A stretch of 64,000 nt of DNA from Rhynchonema sp. JSB1_4 (Eukaryota > Nematoda > Chromadorea > Monhysterida > Xyalidae): assembly GCA_030248065.1 (NCBI GenBank), contig JASAMV010001754.1:23359-87358 (forward strand), read 5' to 3'. A program made the position numbers and the translations under genes. Within the stretch, counting starts at the first letter, position 1, and every line of letters begins with the position of its first letter. This document shows, one piece after another, positions 26,662 to 37,215 of the stretch. The notes beneath the pieces are model-generated. The model ran no database searches. It saw only the letters and a list, made by a program, of their open reading frames with translations, and had not been told where the DNA came from.

Positions 26662-27407
26662 CAGTGTAGTTCCTGGTCCGGCGCGGCGGTTAGTGTACCT
26701 ACCTACCCCCTTTTCCGTGCGGTGGTTAGTGTACCTCCCTGGGGGGGAAGGGGGAAGACCCAAATTCAGGAAAAAGTCACTTTTTGAGGTGGAAACAGTG
26801 GTGTCGTTCCCCCCGGTATGGGGTATGGGAAATCGGCCGGGGGTATGGGGTATGGGAAATTTTTCACTTTTGGAACAAGCACCCCTAAGAAATGACTTTT
26901 TGACCCCGAGAAGTACCAAAATGGGCCATTTTTCGTCCAAAAATGTCAAAAATCGCTTACTACCGCAAGAAAGCTCTGTTTTAAGCACTTTTTAGACCAA
27001 TTTTGGCACTTTTAGAAGATTTTTGGGGTCATTTTTTTCAAAACCCCCACCCTCGGGTATGGGAAATTTTTGAGTTTTTGGAAAACCCCCCTGGTATGGG
27101 AAATTTTTGATTTTTGGGGGTATGTATGGGAAATTTCCCGAAAATTGGGCTGGGTATGGGAAAATTTCGATTTCTCAACGACACCACTGGGTGGAAAATT
27201 TGAATGATTTTTGCTCCTTTTTGGAAAAAATCCTCCATAAAAAGGGCATTTTGGCGACTTTTGACATCATTGACCTAAAAATTACCATGCCTATTTTAGG
27301 CCTAAAAATGCATATTTTAGGCAAAAATTGAGGCGGTTAGTGTACATTGGTCGCGGCGGTTAGTGTACCTTAGGGGGGCGGACCCCTTCCCCCCAGGAAC
27401 TACACTG
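26662..27407. mobile_element. CAGTG-type element with GGTTAGTGTACC word
   Basis: Termini CAGTGTAGTTCCTGGTCCGG and CCCCAGGAACTACACTG; exact 8-bp duplication CCTGGTCC at 26654-26661 and 27408-27415. The word GCGGCGGTTAGTGTACC, with small changes, appears twice near each end, all on the same strand. The core has repeated 'ttttaggcctaaaaatg'. A younger element interrupts it at 26796-27189. Uninterrupted relative at 39473-39857. Confidence 0.93.
26796..27189. mobile_element. CAGTG-type element with GGTATGGG word
   Basis: Termini CAGTGGTGTCGTT and AACGACACCACTG; exact 8-bp duplication GGTGGAAA at 26788-26795 and 27190-27197. Several same-strand copies of 'ggtatgggaaat' lie on both sides of the core. 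The relative at 39473-39857 shows the empty site (near 39600). Confidence 0.94.
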
Positions 27408-27662
27408 CCTGGTCCGGCAAAAAGCGAAAAAAGGCCATTTTTTTCATGCAATTTTACTGGAAAATTGGCCAAAAAATGGGCACTTTTTTGTCATTTTGGC
27501 CGAAAAGTGGCCTAAAATAACCATCGTTGTGTGGACGCGTGCGATTTTTAGGGGGTCCGAGATGTAGGTAAAAAGACTCATTTTGCCTTTGAAAAACATA
27601 AATCAACAACTGACTCTATACCCTTTGCGGTCGGCTCGAGAGTCGAGATAGATACCCTTCCC

Positions 27663-28131
27663 CAGTGTAGTACTTGGTCAGGGTGTTGACGATAGATAGA
27701 TTGGGACCCGAAATGTGTTGACGATAGATAGATGACCCAAGTCCGAAATCTGGGGGGGGGGGGTCGACCCAAACTTGTTGACGATAGATAGATGGTAAAG
27801 GGGGGGGGGTCGCCAAAAATCAAGGTATAGTATAGTGTACTAAGTAGGTAATAATGTGTAAATATTAATGAAAATGTACTAAGATGTACTAATCCGCGCG
27901 CGATTTTTTGCCTATTTGGGACAAAAAAATACCGATTTTGAGCCATTTTGAGGCAAAAATACCCTTTTTGGGGTCGAAATGTGTTGACGATAGATAGATT
28001 GTTCCCAGAATTTGTTGACGATAGATAGATTTGCCCACAAGTGTTGACGATAGATAGATGAAATCAAAAAGTGTTGACGATAGATAGATGAATTTGGGGG
28101 GGGGCCCACCCCCCCCCCAAGTACTACCCTG
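27663..28131. mobile_element. CAGTG-type element with TGTTGACGATAGATAGAT word
   Basis: Termini CAGTGTAGTACTTGG and CCAAGTACTACCCTG; exact 8-bp duplication CCCTTCCC at 27655-27662 and 28132-28139. Seven copies of the 18-base word occur, three left of the core and four right, all on the same strand. The core contains 'ccgcgcgcgattttttg'. Confidence 0.95.
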
Positions 28132-28187
28132 CCCTTCCCCCATCAGCCCCCTGAGGGTTCGCTCGAGTCGAGATCGCCCCTTGAGGG

Positions 28188-29021
28188 CAGAGATCGGAAA
28201 CGGGCCGGGTAAAGTCGGCCCGGCCCGGCCCGGTCGGCGAAAAGTCCGGCCCGGCCCGGCCCGGCCCGGTGGAGGGCTGCAGGTCGGCCCGGCGCGGCCC
28301 GTTTTGGCTTGAGGTCGGCCAGGCCCGGTCAGCCAATTTTCAAGGGCTGAAAACTAAAAAAGCCCAAAAAGCTGAAAAAAAATTCGAAAATTTTCTGCAG
28401 AATACTTGTTTTCACTGGTTGGTACAGCTGGGGGAAGGGTAGGTAGGTAGATTGACGCGCCATCCTGATGCAGTACGTAAGTCGCCGCCCCGGTTGGTAC
28501 AGTAGTGTAGTAGGTATGGTATAATTTTTGGCTCAAAATGGTTTAAAATCGGTATTTTTCACTCCATATCGGCGAAAAATCGCGCGTGACGCGCGAAATT
28601 AGCGCTTAAGAGTACATTCTCATCAATATGTAGACATAAAATTTTGTTCCCGGAGGACTCCCCCCAGCTCGGCCGGTCGGTACTACAGTAGGTAGGTTGA
28701 TTGCAGGCAGGCTTTTTTGGTGGTACAGTAGTAGGTTGATTGCTGCAAAGCAAAGGCCTGGGTATGGGTAGCTATTGCTTCTTTCTTCAAAACGATGACT
28801 GAAAAGATCAAGAACTAGGAAATGTTATTGCGCGAAGCGCAAAAATTTTGGTTCAAAAAATGGTAATTTCGTTCAAATTTAGGCATACCGGGCCGGACCG
28901 GGCCGGGCTGCTCGGCCCGGCCCGGCCCGGTCCCCCCAAATCTCCGGCCCGGCCCGGCCCGGTCGACCAACTCCAAAATCGCGGCCGGGCCCGGCCCGGG
29001 CCAGCCCGTTTCCGATCTCTG
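28188..29021. mobile_element. Element with GGCCCGGCCCGG word
   Basis: Termini CAGAGATCGGAAACGGGC and GCCCGTTTCCGATCTCTG, perfect 18-base inverted repeats; exact 8-bp duplication CTTGAGGG at 28180-28187 and 29022-29029. Clusters of ggcccggcccgg lie inside both ends. A further element with 'gtacagtaggtaggttg' words occupies about 28405-28775. Relatives: 47470-49268 and around 32490-32560, 34740-34810 and 38020-38080. Confidence 0.93.
28405..28775. mobile_element. Inner element with GTACAGTAGGTAGGTTG words
   Basis: Repeated words of the type gtacagtaggtaggttg lie on both sides of a core containing 'aatcgcgcgtgacgcgcga'. The same core and words occur in the element at 47684-49036. The ends are too eroded to fix the target duplication. 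Confidence 0.6.
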
Positions 29022-29070
29022 CTTGAGGGGGAATCCCTATTCCCCCACCCGTCAGCACAATGCCTGAAAC

Positions 29071-29564
29071 ACGCAGGCGGGGTTTAGGTTAAACAAACCA
29101 TAAGCAAAGCAGAAATTGCTCAAAAGTGGGTGTTTTTGACTTCGGAATTCCTTAAGTATTAGCGTTGGTTGGTACCGTTTACCCGTTACCCGTTTACCGT
29201 ACCGTAATTCATTAGGAAAAAATGTTTTTTTCGGAAAAACTCGTTTTTTTCCGAAAATATAAATCAGGAATACCGTAATTTTAGTCACCAGCCCCCACCA
29301 CCCCCAAAACCCACAAAGAAGAAAGAACTAACGGGAATTTCTCACCTGAAGTTTTTATCCACGGTTAAGTCCACGACGGTCAGCCGCGCGCTAAACAAGC
29401 AGCTGCAGACGAACAGAGGGTACCCACGAACAGAGCACGAAGGCGAAAAAAGACTGACGCAGCAACCGGGCAAAGATCAACGGCGAACCGATCTGCTGGT
29501 GCCGCCCTGTTGTTGTTGTTGAAGTGGCACGAAAATTGCCAGCCGCTCACACCCAGCAGTTTCC
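29071..29564. other. Spacer before palindrome II
   Basis: No conserved coding sequence recognised. It contains a small 'aaaaaactcgttttttt' inverted motif near 29220-29255, like the interior of the 20083-20505 element. Confidence 0.45.
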
Positions 29565-30009
29565 GTCTTACCGTACGTGTGACAGAAACTTTAAAAACAA
29601 CGCAAAAAAGCGACCACTTCCGCTTGGAACGAACAATTCAAGAGACGAAGTTCGTTTCAAGAGATGATGAGGTGGTTTGTTTTTTTTTGCTTGCCGCTGC
29701 GGGCCGAGGCTTGTTGAAAAATGAATCGAAGAGAAATTCTCTTTTGATTCGTGGCGGAGGCGGTGCATGATGGGAATACCGCAGAAAGGAGCGGTGACAA
29801 AGTGTGGGACGCCAGCCTCACCCGAATGCGTGCACAGATTCGTCGATTCGTGCATAAAAACTGTGAAAATGAACGGTTGCACGAAAATATACGTTGTGTA
29901 TCATTAATGACCGCGTATGCCAATTGATAGCGCATCCTGCAAGTGCAAGTTGACAGCCCAACCTTTTTAGGTGCTCCCTGTGGCGAGCTAGAACGACCGA
30001 CTTTTACAT

Positions 30010-30163
30010 GTAAAGGCAAACTACGCCAACACGAGCCCGATTTCGCAGCTGGCAGAATAGTGAAACATTCATACGTTTCTGCTGATTTGGGAAGTGTTAT
30101 AATTCGTTTTGAATACACACCACCCTCGAAATCGGGCTCGTGTTGGCGTAGTTTGCCTTTACA
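30010..30163. mobile_element. MITE family A, left arm of palindrome II
   Basis: GTAAAGGCAAACTACGCC terminus at both ends in inverted orientation, with the 'aacacgagcccgatttcg' extension seen in the family. Same family as 984-1177. Confidence 0.85.
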
Positions 30164-30802
30164 AGCTTGGCCCAAAACACTTAATCCTGCTCTGCTGGAC
30201 TAATTCCAAAAACTGTCCGACACGACGTCAATATACTTCTATTGGAATGAAAATCAGCTAGCTGGCAGCAAGATTTACGTTTAAAATCTAACATCCACAC
30301 GAAGGCAAGGTGGCCTGACGGCTACCCATGATGCTGTCAAACGTCGTTGTAGTCAGGTTGGCGGAACCCGTCAAGTATATGACCGTAACGACTACATATT
30401 TCAGCCCAAGCCTGGACCAAAGTTATTCACGAAGCACCAATAAGAAACGACGAGTTCATTGGTAAGGTAAACACATTAAGTTCCTCTGGATCTCCTTCAT
30501 GCATCAAACGGTGCCTCGGCCGGCACTGTTGTTGATGGGCCGCTTACCGATCAGCGCATTGTCAAAAGCAAAACAGGGGCCAGGAAAAGGGTGGCACCAT
30601 GATGGTTATGTTGCAACGTTTTCTCAGTGCGGTATGGGTTGCGTTGTGGTCCTGTGTGCTCACGTTGATCAACTTTGCATCGTGCCGTGCACCCAGCAGC
30701 GGATTCATCCGAGGCGTTCCAATCATCAGGGAACTCCCTTTGTTGCAGAATCCTGAAATGACGAAATGGCAAATGCGACTGCGTTGTGTTTGTGTTGACA
30801 CT

Positions 30803-31101
30803 TAAAGGCAGTCTACCGGAGGTTGTCACTCAGCCCCCGAATACCGTAACCCACCGCAAGCGAGATCGTTGCGAGACCCATGCTGATCGCTGCTTATCGA
30901 CACGTGTATTAGCGGCAGCAAGCTGGAAATTGTCATCGTGCGCGTCGATCCCCAAAACTTCGAAATGTTGGTTGGTGTTGGCGCTAACACGCAAAACATA
31001 GATAAAAAGCAAAATGGTCTCGCCACGATCTTTGCAGATCAAAATTACGGTGGGTTACGGTATTCGGGGGCTGAGTGACAACCTCCGGTAGACTGCCTTT
31101 A
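30803..31101. mobile_element. MITE family B, copy 1
   Basis: Bounded by TAAAGGCAGTCTACCGGAGG and its inverted counterpart, with a long inverted extension containing 'cagcccccgaataccgtaacccacc'-type sequence. About 300 bp, no coding sequence. A second copy in opposite orientation starts only 78 bases later. Confidence 0.85.
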
Positions 31102-31178
31102 TTTTCATATTTGGACGATATTTGGATGGATGCCAGTTTTGGCCGGAAGAACGGCTTATGTTTATTGGCGTGCTTTGT

Positions 31179-31477
31179 TAAAGGCAGTCTACGGGAGGTT
31201 GTCACTCAGCCCCCGAATACCGTAACCCACCGTAATTTTGATCTGCAAGGATCATGTCGAGACCATTTTGTTTTTTATCTATGTTTTGCATGTTAGCGCC
31301 AACACCAACCAACAATTCCAAGTTTTGGTGATCGACGCGCACGATGACAATTTCCAGCTTGCTACCGCTAATACACGTGTCGATAAGCAGCGATCAGCAT
31401 GGGTCTCGCAACGATCTCGCTTGCGGTGGGTTACGGTATTCGGGGGCTGAGTGACAACCTCCCGTAGACTGCCTTTA
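31179..31477. mobile_element. MITE family B, copy 2
   Basis: Same ends and interior as copy 1 but inverted relative to it. The two copies with their 78-base spacer form a composite inside the arm. Confidence 0.85.
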
Positions 31478-31706
31478 CATGTGTGAGCAGTCAGACGAAC
31501 GTAATTTTTTCAATATTTTTCCTATCATACCCCGTTGACTGCCGTTGACCGCAAAATGCTTGAATTACGAGAGAAATGCAGAATGTAAAAGAAACAATAA
31601 CAATTGCAAGAGGAGATAAAAATCTTTGGAAAATCATCCACGCCTATAAAAGGCAGAAAACGGCGTTTTGAGGCCAGCCGCTTCAGATTACGTTTAAGCA
31701 CAAACC

Positions 31707-31784
31707 TAAGAAGCCTAGGCCTAAGCCTAAGCCCAATCCTAAGCCTAAGCCTAAGCCTAAGCCTAAGCCTAAGCCCAAGCTGAA
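31707..31784. repeat. Interstitial (CCTAAG)n, i.e. TTAGGC array
   Basis: A run of imperfect cctaag hexamers, the complement of TTAGGC. The mirrored array lies at 35515-35583 in the other arm. TTAGGC is the telomeric unit of many nematodes, but a short internal array cannot identify the organism. Single 'gcctaagcc' units also occur in palindrome I near 9130-9165. Confidence 0.8.
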
Positions 31785-31924
31785 GGAAACAAACAAAAAA
31801 TGATGGCTATGTTTTGACACCCCAACCCCGATTTTACTGTTATAAGCACTATTTCTCATCATTTTGTGCATGTATAAATTAGTTTGAACCAAAAAAGCCA
31901 AAAAAAACAAAAAATTTTCACGGC

Positions 31925-31997
31925 GCCGGCGGAACTCGAACCAGCGTTACCCACAGGCACGGGTCCAACGCCTTTACCACTGAGCCATCCAGCCGAC
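31925..31997 (-). ncRNA. tRNA-like Pol III unit (SINE head or tRNA pseudogene), left arm
   Basis: On the minus strand TGGCTCAGTGG fits the internal A box (TRGCNNAGNNGG) and GGTTCGAGTTCC fits the B box, at tRNA-like spacing, followed by a T-run that could end Pol III transcription. The acceptor and anticodon stems do not pair cleanly, so a working tRNA is doubtful. Mirrored copy at 35300-35371. Confidence 0.6.
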
Positions 31998-32054
31998 ACA
32001 CACTGCCGTCTATCCACTGGTATTTATGTTTAGCGCGTGCCGGGAAGACTGATT

Positions 32055-32225
32055 ATAAATAAAACGGATTAAACGGATTAAACGGATTAACCGGATTTTC
32101 GCGCGCTGGGGGGAAGACTGATTATAAATAAAACGGATTAAACGGATTAACCGGATTAAACGGATTTTGGCGTGCTGGGGGGAAGACTGATTATGGATTG
32201 AAAAATAAAACGGATTAAACGGAAT
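32055..32225. repeat. 'aaacggattaaacggattaa' array with gggaagactgattat words
   Basis: Repeated acggattaa units alternate with 'ggggggaagactgattat'. Mirrored at about 35085-35240, present again at 37625-37745, and the 'ataatcagtcttcccc' words recur upstream of the transportin gene at 46773-46972. Confidence 0.75.
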
Positions 32226-32791
32226 CCCTTGCTATTTCAGGCATGAGCGGTGGAGGAAATAGGGAATGAAAAGAAAGAAATTTCAGTGCGAGCTGCAGCT
32301 GAGCGACGCATGCCTGAGCGACCGGATTGCCGTTCTCTGTGCGAGGCGAGTGCGGCATGTGCCGGTGGGCGTCAGTTTGAACCAGGAGAGGTGGTTACTG
32401 GTTAACATCAACAGCAAAATCAACACACTGTCCGTCCAACAACATGTGTAGTCGACCGATGGATCAAGGCAATCAAGTCCGGTAAGCAGAAGTCGCAATC
32501 GGGCCGTGCGGCAGGTGCTCGGGCCAGGCCGGGCCGGCCAAACCCGGCCCGATTGCGAGATAAGTACCCCAATTTTTTACCCCAAAAGTGCCATTTTTGG
32601 TCCAAAATGGCTCAAAATCCACCAAAAAATTTGCGCGCTTCGCGCGATTCATGCACATTAGAATCCATAAAAATTGAATTCCCACGAGTGTAGTATGGCA
32701 CAGTATCTCCCCTAAAATTTCCCTCCCCCCAAACTAAGTCTAAGGACAATACCGATTTTTCGACCCAGGCCAATACCCAATATAATACCAG

Positions 32792-33606
32792 CAGTGCAGT
32801 GGCTGGGGGGGGGTGGGGGGCAGGTGCTGTGGCTGGGGGGGGGGGGGGGTGGGGGGTCCCCCCCAATGGTACCCTACCGGCCCCGGCCTGGTACGCTATC
32901 CCCCTACCCGCCCCGCTCTGGCACCCTACCCCCCTACCCGCCCCGCCCCTGGTACCCCACCCGCCCCGATTTTTACCCCCAAAATGCCCATTTTTCGGTC
33001 AAAAATGCCCAAATTTCGACCTAAAAACCCTAAAAAGTACAAAAAATCTCGCGCTCCGCGCGATATATGCACTTTTTAGTACATAAAAACAGGCACTCGA
33101 AAAAACTTGTGTTGTACCCTACCCGCCCCGAAAAATCTTCCCCCTCCCCCCCAAACCGGATTTCCCTCCCCCCAAAATCCCAGGTCACACTCCCCCCCTA
33201 CCCGCCCCGATTTTTTCCACCTATGTACCCTACCCGCCCCGCAAAAGTAGCCACAGCACTGGGGGGTCCCCCCAAATGGCCCCTGACCGCCCCGGCCTGG
33301 TACGCTACCCCCCCACCCGCCCCGCTCTGGTACCCTCTCCCCTACCCCGCCCCCCCCTGATACCCTCGCACCCCGATTTTTACCCTAAAATGCCCATTTT
33401 TCGGTCAAAAATGCCCAAATTTCGACCGAAAACCCTAAAAAGTGTAAAAAACTTCGCGCTGCGCGCGCGATATATGTCTGTTTAGTACGTAAAACAGGCA
33501 TCCCGAAAAAACCTTGTGTTTCTCACCCTATCCGCCCCGAAAATCTTGCCCCCCTCCCCCCAAACCCAATTTCCCCCCCCCAAATCCCAGGTACACTACA
33601 GCACTG
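32792..33606. mobile_element. CAGTG-type element with TACCCGCCCCG word
   Basis: It begins CAGTGCAGTGGCTGG, ends CTACAGCACTG, and is flanked by an exact 8-bp duplication, AATACCAG, at 32784-32791 and 33607-33614. Many same-strand copies of 'ccctacccgccccg' lie on both sides of cores containing 'tcgcgctccgcgcgatatat'. It looks composite: two core units and an internal 'agccacagcactg' end suggest another insertion inside. Confidence 0.9.
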
Positions 33607-35299
33607 AATACCAGTACTAGTTCTGTGGCTGGGGGAGGGGAGGGGGCCCCCCCACTGTAGTGGCTGGGGAGATGGGGGGATTCCCCCCTAAGAGGATCTA
33701 TCTCGAGTCAACCCCTTCGGGGGGGATGGGGGAGGGTATCTATCTTGAGCCGACCCCGAAGGGTATCTTGAGAAGTATATTTCGGGATGCCTGTTTTTAC
33801 GTACTAAACAGACATATATCGCGCGTCAGCGCGAACTCTTTTTACCCTTTTAGGGCCTTTCGGTCGAAATTTGGGCAGTTTTTGACCGAAAAAATGGGCA
33901 TTTTAGGGTAAAAATCGGGCGGGTAGGGTATCAGGGCGGGGCGGGTAGGGGAGTAGGGTACCAGAGCGGGGCGGGTAGGGGGGTAGCGTACCAGGCCGGG
34001 GCGGTTAGGGCACCATTGGGGGGCCCCCCCAGTGCTGTGGCTACTTTCTGGCGGGGCGGGTAGGGTACATAGGTGGAAAAAAATCGGGGCGGGTAGGGGG
34101 GTAGTGCACCTGGGATTTTGGGGGGAGGGAAATCCGGTTTGGGGGGAGAGGGGAAGATTTTTCGGGGCGGGTAAGCACACAAGTTAGTTTTTCGAGTGCC
34201 TGTCTTTATGTACTAAAAAGTGCATATATCGCGCGGAGCGCGAGATTTTTTGTACTTTTTAGGGTTTTCGGTCGAAATTTGGGCATTTTTGACCGAAAAA
34301 TGGGCATTTTGGGGGTAAAAATCGGGGCGGGTAGGGTACCAGGGCGGGGCGGGTAGGGGGTAGGGTACCAGAGCGGGGCGGGTAGGGGGATAGCGTACCA
34401 GGCCGGGGCCGGTAGGGGTACCATGGGGGGGGACCCCCCACCCCCCCCCCCCCCCCCCCCAGCCACAGCACTGCCCCCCACCCCCCCCCAGCCACAGCAC
34501 TGCTGGTATTATATTGGGTATTGGCCTGGGTCGAAAAATCGGGTATTGTCCTTAGACTTAGTTTGGGGGGAGGGAAATTTTAGGGGAGATACTGTGCCAT
34601 ACTACACTCGTGGGAATTCAATTTTTATGGATTCTAATGTGCATGAATCGCGCGAAGCGCGCAAATCTTTTTGGTGGATTTTGAGCCATTTTTGGACCAA
34701 AAATGGCACTTTTGGGGTAAAAAATTGGGCACTTATCTCGCAATCGGGCCGGGTTTGGCCGGCCCGGCCTGGCCCGAGCACCTGCCGCACGGCCCGATTG
34801 CGACTTCTGCTTACCGGACTTGATTGCCTTGATCCATCGGTCGACTACACATGTTGTTGGACGGACAGTGTGTTGATTTTGCTGTTGATGTTAACCAGTA
34901 ACCACCTCTCCTGGTTCAAACTGACGCCCACCGGCACATGCCCGCACTCGCCTCGCACAGAGAACGGCAATCCGGTCGCTCAGGCATGCGTCGCTCAGCT
35001 GCAGCTCGCACTGAAATTTCTTTCTTTTCATTCCCCTATTTCCTCCACCGCTCATGCCTGAAATAGCAAGGGATTCCGTTTAATCCGTTTTTATTTTTCA
35101 ATCCATAATCAGTCTTCCCCCCAGCACGCCAAAATCCGTTTAATCCGGTTAATCCGTTTAATCCGTTTTATTTATATCGTCTTCCCCCCAGCGCGCGAAA
35201 ATCCGGTTAATCCGTTTAATTCGTTTAATCCGTTTTATTTATCCTCAGTCTTCCCGGCACGCGCTAAACATAAATACCAGTGGATAGACGGCAGTGTGT

Positions 35300-35371
35300 G
35301 TCGGCTGGATGGCTCAGTGGTAAAGGCGTGGACCCGTGCCTGTCCGTAACGCTGGTTCGAGTCCCGCCGGC
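35300..35371 (+). ncRNA. tRNA-like Pol III unit, right arm
   Basis: Mirror of the unit at 31925-31997. A box TGGCTCAGTGG, B box GGTTCGAGTCC (a full match to the consensus), then a T-run near 35383. Length about 72 bases. The stems pair only partly. Confidence 0.6.
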
Positions 35372-35514
35372 GCGGTGAAAATTTTTTGTTTTTTTTGGCT
35401 TTTTTGGGTCAAACTAATTTATACATGCACAAAATGATGAGAAATAGTGTTTATAACAGTAAAATCGGGGTTGGGGTGTCAAAACATAGCCATCATTTTT
35501 TGTTTGTTTCCTTC

Positions 35515-35583
35515 AGCTTAGGCTTAGGCTTAGGCTTAGGCTTAGGCTTAGGCTTAGGATTGGGCTTAGGCTTAGGCCTAGGC
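35515..35583. repeat. Interstitial (TTAGGC)n array, right arm
   Basis: About ten cttagg hexamers with a few variants, mirroring 31707-31784. Confidence 0.8.
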
Positions 35584-35813
35584 TTCTTAGGTTTGTGCTT
35601 AAACGTAATCTGAAGCGGCTGGCCTCAAAACGCCGTTTTCTGCCTTTTTTTAGGCGTGGATGATTTTCCAAAGATTTTTATCTCCTCTTGCAATTGTTAT
35701 TGTCTCTTTTACATTCTGCATTTCTCTCTATTCGGCACCTTGCGGTCCGGCATCAACGGGGTATGATAGGAAAAATATTGAAAATTACGTTCGTCTGACT
35801 CGCTCCACACATG

Positions 35814-36110
35814 TAAAGGCAGTCTGCGGGAGGTTGTCACTCAGCCCCCGAATACCGTAACCCACCGCAAGCGAGATCGTTGCGAGACCCATGCTGATCG
35901 CTGCTTATCGACACGTGTATTAGGGGCAGCAAGCTGGAAATTGTCATCGTGCGCGTCGATCACCAAAACTTGGAATTGTTGGTTGGTGTTGGCGCTAACA
36001 TGCAAAACATAGATAAAACACAAAATGGTCTCGGCTTGATCCTTGCAGATCAAAATTACGGTGGGTTACGGTATTCGGGGGCTGGTACAACCTCCCGGTA
36101 ACCGCCTTTA
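35814..36110. mobile_element. MITE family B, copy 3
   Basis: Same ends and interior as the copies at 30803 and 31179; it mirrors the 31179 copy in the other arm. Confidence 0.85.
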
Positions 36111-36185
36111 ACAAAGCACGCCAATAAACATAAGCCGTTCTTCCGGCCAAAACTGGCATCCATCGGATATCGTCCAATATGAAAA

Positions 36186-36436
36186 TACTCTACCGGAGGC
36201 TGTCGCTCGCCCCCACATACCTAACCCCCGTAATTTTGTCTGCGTCGTGGCGGCCATTTTGCTTTTTTTTCTTGTTTTGCGTGTTGCGCCCCCAACCAAC
36301 ATTTCGAAGTTGGGGATCCACCAGCCACATAGTTCCGCTTGCTGCCGCTTCCGTGTCGTAAGCGCGATCGCATGGTCTCGCCGTCTCGCTTGCGGTGGTT
36401 ACGGTCTTGGGGCTGGTCGGCGCCTCCGGTGCTGCC
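36186..36436. mobile_element. MITE family B, copy 4 (degraded)
   Basis: Diverged mirror of the 30803 copy. It keeps 'ctaccggaggctgtcgctc' and related blocks but has many deletions. Confidence 0.7.
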
Positions 36437-37064
36437 TTGTGTCCCACCAACGCGTCGCATTTGCCTTTCGTCTTTCGGTTCTGCAACGAAGGGAGTTCCC
36501 TGTGATTTGGAACTCCTCGGATGAATCCCGCTGCTGGGTACCCGGCACGATGCAGAGTTGATCAACGTGAGCACACAGACCACAACGCAACCCCTACCGC
36601 ACTGAGAAAACCCTGCAACTAACCATCATGGTGCCACCCTTTTCCTGGCCCCTGTTTTGCTTTTGACAATGCGCTGATCGGTAAGCGGCCCATCAACAAC
36701 AGTGCCGGCCGAGGCACCGTTTGATGCGTGAAGGAGATCCAAGGAACTTAATGTGTTTACCTTACCAATGAACTGCGTCGTTTCTTATTGGTGCTTCGTG
36801 AATAACTTTGGTCCAGGCTTGGGCTGAAAGTAGTCGTTACGGTCATATACTTGACGGGTTCCGCCAACCTGACTACAACGACGTTTGACGGCATCATGGG
36901 TAGCCGTCTAGGCCGCCTTGCCTCGTGTGGATGTTAGATTTTAAACGTAAATCTTGCTGCCAGCTCCTTTGATTTTCCATTCCAATAGAAGTATATTGAC
37001 GTCGTGTCGGACAGTTTTTGGAATTAGTCCAGCAGAGCAGGATTAAGTGTTTTGGGCCAAGCTT

Positions 37065-37215
37065 GTAAAGGCAAACTACGCCAACACGAGCCCGATTTTC
37101 GAGGGTGGTGTGTATTCAAACGATATAACACTTCCCAAATCAGCAGAAACGTATGAATGTTTCACTATTCTGCCAGCTGCGAAATCGGGCTCGTGTTGGC
37201 GTAGTTTGCCTTTAC
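37065..37215. mobile_element. MITE family A, right arm of palindrome II
   Basis: GTAAAGGCAAACTACGCC termini in inverted orientation; mirror of 30010-30163. Confidence 0.85.

Larger units (their letters stand above)
26561..29062. mobile_element. Outer CAGTG-type element of a four-level nest
   Basis: It begins CAGTGTGGTGGCAGG and ends GTCAGCACAATG. An exact 8-bp duplication, CCTGAAAC, flanks it at 26553-26560 and 29063-29070. Removing three inner insertions with their duplications leaves about 429 bp. Its word, read on the minus strand, is the GGTATCTATCTCGAG type also seen at 39176-39463. Several words are degraded, consistent with age. Confidence 0.85.

Noticed and set aside
27663..28131. 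CRISPR-like array of spaced repeats
   Set aside because: Spacing is irregular, the genome is eukaryotic, and the repeats lie inside a transposon with target duplications.
27616..28143. Repeated peptide SIYRQH in several frames
   Set aside because: It is the translation of the TGTTGACGATAGATAGAT word on the other strand, not a protein repeat.
32794..34500. Pro-rich open frames with TRPAPxP-like repeats
   Set aside because: They are readings of the repeated tacccgccccg words in mobile elements, on all frames and both strands.
31925..35371. Functional tRNA genes in the two arms
   Set aside because: Promoter boxes are good but the acceptor and anticodon stems do not pair properly, so I call them tRNA-like only.
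31707..35583. Assigning the organism to Nematoda from TTAGGC arrays
   Set aside because: The arrays are short and internal; conserved genes seen here occur in all animals.
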